From the NCBI GenBank assembly GCA_938023515.1, contig CALJDR010000008.1, positions 1 through 20,630 on the forward strand: a stretch of DNA of 20,630 nucleotides, in the 5' to 3' direction. How positions within the stretch are numbered: the stretch's first letter is position 1; each line of letters opens with the position of its first letter. Positions 15,777 to 20,630 of the stretch are shown here, one piece after another. Under the pieces are notes generated by a model. That model saw only the letters and a program-made list of their open reading frames with translations. It made no database searches and had not been told where the DNA came from. This stretch comes from an uncultured Flavobacteriales bacterium (GTDB lineage Bacteria; Bacteroidota; Bacteroidia; Flavobacteriales; UBA1820). Made by a program: the position numbers and the translations under genes.

Positions 15777-16169
15777 ATGATACACCACGTCGCCCTCTGG
15801 ACCGAAAACCCCGAACAGCTCCGAAATTTTTACTGTCGGTATTTCGGCGGAGCGGCGGGCCCGCTCTATGAAAATACGGGAAAAGGATTCCGTTCGTATT
15901 TCGTTCGGTTCGCCTACGGACCGTCACTCGAGATCATGTCCCGTACCGATGTGAAAGACCGGCCGGGAAAAGAAGTCCTGGGCTATTGCCATTTGGCGTT
16001 TTCGCTCGGTAGTGAAAAAGAGGTTACAGAGTGTACGACTCGATTCCGGGAAGAAGGATTTGCGATCCTGAGTACCCCCCGGACTACAGGCGATGGCTAT
16101 TTCGAGAGCGTGGTGGCCGACCCGGACGGAAATCCGGTGGAATTGGTTTACGATCCGCTGGATCGGTAA
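15777..16169 (+). CDS. VOC-fold (glyoxalase/bleomycin resistance-like) protein
   Basis: A 130-residue single vicinal-oxygen-chelate protein made of two beta-alpha-beta-beta-beta units. It starts MIHHVALWTENPEQLRNFYC and ends in the VOC signature DPDGNPVELV. H4, E52 (SLEIM), H72 (YCHLAF) and E122 (PVELV) are placed as the four metal ligands of metal-dependent members. The substrate is unknown: lactoylglutathione-type lyase, dioxygenase and antibiotic-binding proteins share this fold. It is the last gene of the tsaD-rsmE run, 10 bp after rsmE, and is followed by a strong terminator, but a functional link to RNA modification is not implied. Confidence 0.9.
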   Translation: MIHHVALWTENPEQLRNFYCRYFGGAAGPLYENTGKGFRSYFVRFAYGPSLEIMSRTDVKDRPGKEVLGYCHLAFSLGSEKEVTECTTRFREEGFAILSTPRTTGDGYFESVVADPDGNPVELVYDPLDR

Positions 16170-16188
16170 ATAACTAAGTATGAAAAAT

Positions 16189-16220
16189 AAAACGGCGTTC
16201 CTTTGGGAACGCCGTTTTTT
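16189..16220. terminator. Bidirectional intrinsic terminator between the VOC gene and metY
   Basis: The 13-bp perfect stem AAAACGGCGTTCC (16189-16201) pairs with GGAACGCCGTTTT (16206-16218) around a TTTG loop, followed by TT. On the minus strand the trailing tract is TTTTATTTTT. It lies 20 bp after each of the two convergent stop codons. Confidence 0.95.
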
Positions 16221-16240
16221 GTAAAGAGTATTTGCCGGAA

Positions 16241-17518
16241 TTATTTCGCCTTCGCAAAAGCCTGGTCGAAATCGGCCTTCAGGTCTTCGAAGTCTTCCAA
16301 TCCGACCGATACGCGGATGAGGTTTTCAAACACGCCGGCCGCATTCTTCTCCTCGTCGGAGAGTTGCTGGTGGGTGGTGGAAGCCGGGTGGGTGACAATG
16401 GATTTCACATCTCCGATATTTGCTACCAGACGGAATATTTTGACATTGTCCACGAATTTTTTGGCCGCATCGTATCCTCCCTTGATGCCGAACGACATCA
16501 GGCCGCTCTGGCCTTTGGGCAGGTATTTTTTCGCCAGAGGATAGTGGCGACTGCTTTCCAGACCTGGGTAGAGCACCCATTCCACTTGCGGGTGCGCTTC
16601 GAGGTATTTGGCGAACGCTAAGGCCGAGGTACTGTGGCGCTTCATCCGCAGTTCCAGTGTTTCGAGCCCTTGAAGGATCTCAAACGCCGAGAACGGGCTT
16701 AGGCAGGCGCCGATGTCACGCAGGCCTTCGGTGCGGAGTTTTACGGCCAGGGCAGCGGGACCCAGATCGGCATAGACCATGCCGTGATAAGCCGGGTCCG
16801 GGGTGGTGAATTCCGGAAAACGGCCGGAAGCCCGCCAGTCGAACCGCCCGGAATCGATCACCGCGCCGCCCATCGTTGTCCCGTGCCCCTGCATGTATTT
16901 GGTCAGGGAATAGGTTACGATGTCCGCCCCGTGTTCTATCGGGCGGAGCAGGGCCGGAGTGGCTACCGTATTGTCGACGATCAGCGGAATGCCGTGTTTA
17001 TGGGCGATGGCAGCGATCGCTTCGATATCCAGCAGGTTGAGCTGAGGGTTGGGGAGCGCTTCCAGGAAAATAGCTTTCGTATTGGGGCGGATGGCTTTCT
17101 CGAAATCGGCCGGGTCTTCCGTCTCCACGATGGTGCTTTCGATGCCGATGCGCGGCAGGCGGATAGCGAACATCGTGTGCGTGCCTCCGTAAATGCTCGA
17201 CGAGGAAACGATATGATCGCCGGCGTGCATCAGGCAGAGCAGGGCGGAAAATAATGCCGCCGTGCCCGAAGCGAAGGCACAGGCTCCGACACCGCCGTCC
17301 ATTTCCGCCAGGCGGCGTTCCAGGACATCGGTGGTGGGATTGTTCAGCCGGGTGTAGATATAGCCCGGTTTGGACAGGGCGAATATTTCGGCCGCATCGT
17401 CCGCTGTGGGAAAATGATAGGCCGAGGTGAGGTATAGGGGTACGGCCATCGCCCCCCGGTGTTCGGCCGGATCGAAGGCTCCCTGGACGGAAGCGGTCGA
17501 TAAGTGTTGTTCTTTCAT
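16241..17518 (-). CDS. metY: O-acetylhomoserine sulfhydrylase (aminocarboxypropyltransferase)
   Basis: A 425-residue PLP enzyme of the Cys/Met metabolism family. It would combine O-acetylhomoserine with sulfide to form homocysteine, the direct sulfhydrylation route to methionine. YTRLNNPTTDVLERRLAEMDGG (from residue 55) and the phosphate-binding ASGTAAL are near the start. D182 in IVDNTVATP contacts the pyridine nitrogen, and the Schiff-base lysine is K207 in YSLTKYMQGHGTTMGG. SSSSIYGGTHTMF, LSPFSAFEILQGLETLELRMKRH and the THPASTTHQQLSDEE end fit MetY better than cystathionine gamma-synthase or lyase. The ATG at 17518 begins MKEQHLSTASVQGAFDPAE, the normal start; the open frame continuing to 18100 is antisense to the next gene. 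The leader from the putative promoter is about 15-20 nt, too short for a SAM riboswitch. Confidence 0.93.
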   Translation of the reverse strand: MKEQHLSTASVQGAFDPAEHRGAMAVPLYLTSAYHFPTADDAAEIFALSKPGYIYTRLNNPTTDVLERRLAEMDGGVGACAFASGTAALFSALLCLMHAGDHIVSSSSIYGGTHTMFAIRLPRIGIESTIVETEDPADFEKAIRPNTKAIFLEALPNPQLNLLDIEAIAAIAHKHGIPLIVDNTVATPALLRPIEHGADIVTYSLTKYMQGHGTTMGGAVIDSGRFDWRASGRFPEFTTPDPAYHGMVYADLGPAALAVKLRTEGLRDIGACLSPFSAFEILQGLETLELRMKRHSTSALAFAKYLEAHPQVEWVLYPGLESSRHYPLAKKYLPKGQSGLMSFGIKGGYDAAKKFVDNVKIFRLVANIGDVKSIVTHPASTTHQQLSDEEKNAAGVFENLIRVSVGLEDFEDLKADFDQAFAKAK

Positions 17519-17540
17519 TGTTAATGGATTCAAAAGCACA

Positions 17541-17548
17541 CAAAAGTA
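17541..17548 (-). promoter_or_regulatory. Putative -7 promoter element for metY
   Basis: On the minus strand this reads TACTTTTG, an exact TAnnTTTG match, 22 nt before the metY ATG. It is part of the inverted repeat shared with the divergent promoter. Confidence 0.6.
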
Positions 17549-17580
17549 ACTATTTTGTGCCTTAAAAAAAATGTTTTCGT

Positions 17581-17588
17581 TACTTTTG
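17581..17588 (+). promoter_or_regulatory. Putative -7 promoter element for the DegT aminotransferase
   Basis: TACTTTTG matches TAnnTTTG exactly, 24 nt before the ATG at 17613. A TTTG at 17554-17557 lies 23 bp upstream, slightly further than the usual -33 spacing. Confidence 0.6.
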
Positions 17589-17612
17589 CCTTGTATAAAA
17601 ACAAATGGGAAT

Positions 17613-18743
17613 ATGAAGGAAATACGTATGGTCGACCTCAAAGGCCAGTATGAGAAAATCAAGAGCGAAGTGGATGCCGCCGTGGTATCCGTGATGGGTT
17701 CGAGCGCGTTTATCAACGGGCCCGAAGTCTCGGCCTTCCAGAAAGAACTGGAAGAATATCTGGGCGTAAAGCATGTCATCCCCTGCGCGAATGGTACGGA
17801 CGCGCTGCAAATATCGCTGATGGCCCTCGGTCTGAAGCCGGGCGATGAGGTGATCACCGCCGATTTTACGTTCGCGGCTACCGTCGAAGTGATCGCCCTG
17901 CTCGGGCTCAAACAGGTGCTGGTTGATGTGGACAAAGACACCATGACGATGAACCTGAAAGCGATGGAACGCGCCATCACTCCCCGGACCAAAGCCATTA
18001 TCCCTGTCCATTTGTTCGGGCAGACGGCCGATATGGCCCCCATTATGGCGATCGCTGAAAAACACGGCATAGCCGTAGTCGAAGATACCGCACAGGCCAT
18101 CGGCGCCGATTATACTTTCCCCGACGGGACGGTGAAAAAAGCCGGCACGATCGGTACGCTGGGCGCTACCTCCTTCTTCCCCTCCAAAAACCTGGGTTGC
18201 TATGGGGACGGAGGAGCTATCTTCACCAACGACGATGAACTGGCCCACCGGGTGCGCGGCATCGTGAACCACGGGATGTACCGCCGGTACTACCACGACG
18301 AGATCGGCGTCAATTCCCGTCTGGACAGCATACAGGCAGCCATCCTGCGTATCAAACTGCGCCGATTGGACGAATATAACGCGGCCCGCCGTCAGGCGGC
18401 CGCCATGTACGACAAGGCGTTTGCCGATTGCCCGAAAGTCGCTGCCCCGTACATCGCCCCGTACAGCCACCATGTGTTCCATCAGTACACGCTCCAACTG
18501 GCCGAGGGGGTAGACCGCGATGCCCTGATCGCTCACCTGAACGGGAAAGGCATTCCGGCGATGATCTATTATCCGGTGGCCCTGCGCAAACAGAAAGCCT
18601 ATGACACGCACGATTACGACGATGCCCAGTATCCCAACACCGATTTGCTGGTGCAGCGCGTAATGTCCCTGCCGATGCATACCGAACTCGACCAGGAACA
18701 GGTGGACTATATCGCCGGTGCGGTCAAGGAATTTTTGAAATAG
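17613..18743 (+). CDS. DegT/DnrJ/EryC1/StrS-family sugar aminotransferase
   Basis: A 376-residue PLP-dependent aminotransferase that adds an amino group to a keto position of a nucleotide sugar. CANGTDALQISLMALGL (58-74) binds the cofactor phosphate, D158 is in VVEDTAQAIGA, and the lysine that binds PLP is K192 in SFFPSKNLGCYGDGGA. VNSRLDSIQAAILRIKL and the C-terminal SLPMHTELDQEQVDYI are family hallmarks. The start MVDLKGQY and the whole N-terminal half resemble WbpE/WlbC-type enzymes that aminate UDP-3-keto-N-acetylglucosaminuronate, but no other surface-sugar genes are nearby, so the substrate is open. The ATG at 17613 is preferred over the one at 17571, which lies upstream of the promoter box. 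An inner start at 17628 is possible but would trim a conserved beginning. A 17-bp terminator follows. Confidence 0.9.
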   Translation: MKEIRMVDLKGQYEKIKSEVDAAVVSVMGSSAFINGPEVSAFQKELEEYLGVKHVIPCANGTDALQISLMALGLKPGDEVITADFTFAATVEVIALLGLKQVLVDVDKDTMTMNLKAMERAITPRTKAIIPVHLFGQTADMAPIMAIAEKHGIAVVEDTAQAIGADYTFPDGTVKKAGTIGTLGATSFFPSKNLGCYGDGGAIFTNDDELAHRVRGIVNHGMYRRYYHDEIGVNSRLDSIQAAILRIKLRRLDEYNAARRQAAAMYDKAFADCPKVAAPYIAPYSHHVFHQYTLQLAEGVDRDALIAHLNGKGIPAMIYYPVALRKQKAYDTHDYDDAQYPNTDLLVQRVMSLPMHTELDQEQVDYIAGAVKEFLK

Positions 18744-18773
18744 AATGTTTGGGATCGTGTATCCCGTCCCGAA

Positions 18774-18811
18774 ATAAAGAACGCCCCGCTGGAAAGCGGG
18801 GCGTTCTTTAT
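18774..18811. terminator. Bidirectional intrinsic terminator between DegT and EFR1-like genes
   Basis: The 17-bp perfect stem ATAAAGAACGCCCCGCT (18774-18790) pairs with AGCGGGGCGTTCTTTAT (18795-18811) around GGAA. The TTCTTTAT on each descending arm is a broken U-tract rather than a clean one. It lies 30 bp after the DegT stop and 14 bp after the minus-strand stop. Confidence 0.85.
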
Positions 18812-18825
18812 GGGTAAAGGTATTT

Positions 18826-19602
18826 CTACAGAAATAATTCCGGCTCCCGCCGGGCAGAAAAATTTTGGTGCAGATAGGCGGTAAAAGGCGTTTCGTACCG
18901 CCGGGCCTGTGTCGGGCAGTCCTTGACGCAGGCGCAGCATTTGATGCAAAGGTTTTTGTCGGTATCTATTTCTCCGCCCTCGTTCACGAAGATCGCATGG
19001 GTCGGGCACAATCCGATGCAGGTTTCACACAGGGTGCAAAGGTCTGCCAAGGTGACGGGTGCATCGGGCGCGGAGGGTTTCAGGGGTTTATAGGGAGTGT
19101 TCCCTTTGATGAAAAAAGACTTGGGAATAGCATCATTCCATCTCCGGACAGAAGCCTTCCCGAAATCTTCAGCTATTTTCAGGTCTTCGCTGTCCGGCCG
19201 CCCTTCGGCCACAGGCCTGTCCGGTCGGCTGTAACTGTGCTCGCCGATAAAAGCGCCCGCCGAAACGGGGATGAATCCTTGTGCGAAGGCTGTATCCCGG
19301 AGTTCTATAAGGGCATCTTCATAGTCCCTGTTGCCGTAAACGACGGCGAGAACGGTTGGAGTGCCATTTCCCCGAAGTCGGCGAATGCGTTCTAAGGCTA
19401 CAGGGGCAACCCTTCCGCCGTAGACCGGTACTGCGATGACAACCAGTGTATCGGCAATCTCGATGGGGCCGCAGGACGTATCGCAGGTCAGGTCGGTTTC
19501 TTGGGTGTTTTTCAGGCCTGTTCCCTGGGCGATGGCGCGGGCGATACGGGCCGAAGTATGGGTCGGGGAAAAGAATACGGACTGAACGGTATCGGGCTTC
19601 AT
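18826..19602 (-). CDS. EFR1-type flavodoxin/2[4Fe-4S] ferredoxin fusion protein
   Basis: 258 residues. The N-terminal half (about 5-160) is a flavodoxin-like fold with an FMN phosphate loop FSPTHTSARIA (11-21) and PVYGGRVAP (59-67), which covers the isoalloxazine site. The C-terminal part carries two complete 4Fe-4S motifs: C189-C192-C195-C199 followed by Pro, and C219-C222-C225-C229 followed by Pro. This architecture is that of the EFR1 (EF_RER ferredoxin) family of presumed electron carriers, whose partners are mostly unknown. The start ATG overlaps the uvrC stop in the sequence ATGA (19602-19599), implying translational coupling. An extra cysteine, C223, lies beside the second cluster. The protein is likely cytoplasmic and oxygen-sensitive, in keeping with an anaerobe. 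Confidence 0.9.
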   Translation of the reverse strand: MKPDTVQSVFFSPTHTSARIARAIAQGTGLKNTQETDLTCDTSCGPIEIADTLVVIAVPVYGGRVAPVALERIRRLRGNGTPTVLAVVYGNRDYEDALIELRDTAFAQGFIPVSAGAFIGEHSYSRPDRPVAEGRPDSEDLKIAEDFGKASVRRWNDAIPKSFFIKGNTPYKPLKPSAPDAPVTLADLCTLCETCIGLCPTHAIFVNEGGEIDTDKNLCIKCCACVKDCPTQARRYETPFTAYLHQNFSARREPELFL

Positions 19603-20586
19603 GACGGGTCTTTTTTTGCCTGTTCGGTGGGGGAAGGGCTCCGGAAATAGTCCAGGATCAGTTTGGCGCGGGCGTCTCCTATTTCAGCAACCAGTTCTTC
19701 GGGTGATGCCCGGCGAATCTTTTCGACCGAACCGAAACGGGTAAGCAACGTTTCGCGGGTTTTGGCGCCGATTCCTTTTATGTCGTCCAGTTCGGATACC
19801 AGCGCGCTTTTCGAACGGCGCAGCCGGTGGTGGGTGATGCCGAAACGGTGCGCTTCGTCGCGCAGTTGCTGGATGATGCGCAGGGTGACCGACCGTTTGT
19901 CCAGGTACAGGGGCAGCGGATCGCCGGGGTAAAACAGCTCTTCCAGGCGTTTGGCGATACCTATCATGCTCACCTTGTCTGCGATACCCAGTTCCTGGAT
20001 GATCTCGTAGGCCGCGCTGAGCTGCCCTTTACCGCCGTCTACGATAATCAGATCGGGCAAGGGCTGGTTTTCCTCCACCAGACGGCGGTACCGACGATAG
20101 ATGACTTCTTTCATTGTGGCGAAGTCGTCCGGGCCTTCCACTGTACGCACGATAAAGTGCCGGTAGTCTTTTTTCGAAGGTTTGCCGTCCTTGAATACCA
20201 CGCATGAAGATACAGCATTGGTACCCTGTATATTGGAGTTGTCGAAGCATTCGATATGGCGCGGTTCCACCGCCAGGCGCAGGTCGGATTTCATCGTCTG
20301 CATGATCCGGTTGGTATGGGCCTCCGGGTCGATGATCTGTTCCTTGTTCATGCGCTCCATCCGGGCCAGGCGGGCGTTCTTTTCCGACAGTTCAACCAGA
20401 TGTTTTTTTTCAGCCTTTATCGGCACGCGCAGTTTGATCCCTTCCTCCAGTTCCATATCCAGAGGGAAAGGGAGCAGCACCTCTTTCGAGGTCGAAGAAA
20501 ACAGTTGGCGGATCTCCACGATGGCCAGCGGGAGGAGTTCGATATCCGGTTCGTCCATGCGCTTGCGGATTTCCATCGTATAGGAT
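19599..20586 (-). CDS. uvrC: UvrABC excinuclease subunit C, 3' part (truncated by contig end)
   Basis: The genomic part encodes the last 328 residues of UvrC, the nuclease that makes both cuts around a DNA lesion marked by UvrA and UvrB. Missing are the GIY-YIG nuclease domain (3' cut) and probably the UVR motif that binds UvrB. Present is the RNase H-like 5'-cut nuclease with its Asp-Asp-His set: D in ECFDNSNIQG (codon at 20241-20243), D in IIVDGGKGQL (20037-20039) and H in RDEAHRFGITHHR (19848-19850). Tandem helix-hairpin-helix motifs follow (LDDIKGIGAKTRETLL and the SPEELVAEIGDARAKLI region). The frame appears to run on to 20630, but everything beyond 20586 is sequencing adapter, so no true start codon is present. 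The gene overlaps the next one by 4 nt. Confidence 0.97.
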
Positions 20587-20630
20587 CTGTCTCTTATACA
20601 CATCTCCGAGCCCACGAGACTCGACGTCAT
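20587..20630. other. Illumina Nextera adapter read-through (not genomic)
   Basis: CTGTCTCTTATACACATCT (20587-20605) is the 19-bp transposase mosaic end, followed by CCGAGCCCACGAGAC (20606-20620), the Nextera read-2 adapter. TCGACGTC (20621-20628) is the length of an i7 index, and the final AT starts the next adapter segment. Translated on the minus strand it gives the peptide MTSSLVGSEMCIRDR, familiar as an adapter artefact in public protein sets. Confidence 0.98.

Larger units (their letters stand above)
17541..17588. repeat. Inverted repeat spanning the divergent metY / DegT promoters
   Basis: CAAAAGTAAC (17541-17550) and GTTACTTTTG (17579-17588) are perfect 10-nt inverted copies separated by 28 bp. 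Each arm contains the -7 element for one direction (TACTTTTG). The symmetry extends beyond the TAnnTTTG consensus, since the two free nn positions and two extra bases (GT) are also identical. It may be two similar promoters or a site bound by one regulator. Confidence 0.7.

Noticed and set aside
17519..17540. A SAM riboswitch controlling metY
   Set aside because: The leader between the putative promoter and the ATG is only about 20 nt, too short for any known SAM aptamer.
17519..18100. An N-terminal extension of MetY in the same open frame
   Set aside because: It runs antisense through the DegT-family gene and across both promoters; the MetY family start is at 17518.
17580..18680. A 366-residue minus-strand frame opposite the DegT gene
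   Set aside because: It is a shadow frame: the opposite strand encodes a full conserved enzyme and this one shows no motif.
20587..20605. A Tn5/IS50 mosaic end marking a natural transposon insertion
   Set aside because: It is followed by the Illumina read-2 adapter and an index-length stretch, which natural Tn5 does not carry.
20410..20630. Open frames starting in the last bases (MTSSLVGSEMCIRDR and MYKRQ-type peptides) as novel N-termini
   Set aside because: They are translations of the Nextera adapter, not of genomic DNA.

Overview
The window is chromosomal DNA from a moderately GC-rich member of the Bacteroidota, probably order Bacteroidales and perhaps an Alistipes-like (Rikenellaceae) genome. 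The phylum call rests on several near-exact TAnnTTTG boxes (the Bacteroidota -7 promoter element) upstream of genes, the lack of clear Shine-Dalgarno sequences, a very large TamB-like gene placed divergently from tsaD, and family features of the MutS, CPBP, FucP-like and glycoside-hydrolase-like proteins. The genus is a guess from composition and gene style.

Layout. (1) 1-3061, plus strand: the 3' end of a TIGR01212/YhcC-like radical SAM gene, then mutS. (2) 3132-6046, minus strand: a CPBP intramembrane protease gene followed by a secreted TIM-barrel glycoside-hydrolase-like protein. (3) 6142-8539, plus strand: a tRNA-dihydrouridine synthase and a FucP/GluP-type sugar transporter. (4) 8670-13981, minus strand: a 1530-residue TamB-like protein whose stop codon overlaps the start of trmN6. 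(5) 14015-16169, plus strand: tsaD, rsmE and a small VOC-fold protein in a tight run. (6) 16241-17518, minus strand: metY. (7) 17613-18743, plus strand: a DegT-family sugar aminotransferase. (8) 18826-20586, minus strand: the 3' part of uvrC, overlapping by 4 nt a flavodoxin/ferredoxin (EFR1-like) gene.

The region alternates strictly between convergent and divergent pairs. Each convergent pair (mutS/GH, transporter/trmN6, VOC/metY, DegT/EFR1) has a strong hairpin with U-tracts between the genes, in most cases usable from both sides. Two of the three divergent gaps (6047-6141 and 17519-17612) carry a TAnnTTTG box for each direction. The third, only 33 bp between tamB and tsaD, has one clear box, so close to tsaD that its mRNA may be leaderless.

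Functionally this is mostly housekeeping: DNA repair (mutS, uvrC), tRNA and rRNA modification (dus, trmN6, tsaD, rsmE), envelope biogenesis (tamB, perhaps the DegT enzyme), sulfur amino acid synthesis (metY), and sugar handling (FucP-like permease, secreted GH-like protein). I see no phage, insertion sequence, CRISPR array, tRNA or rRNA gene, and no convincing new multi-gene system.

The last 44 bases are not genomic. They are Illumina Nextera adapter, an 8-nt index-like stretch and the first two bases of the next adapter segment. The apparent N-terminus of the final open frame, including MTSSLVGSEMCIRDR, is therefore an artefact, and uvrC is cut by the contig end.
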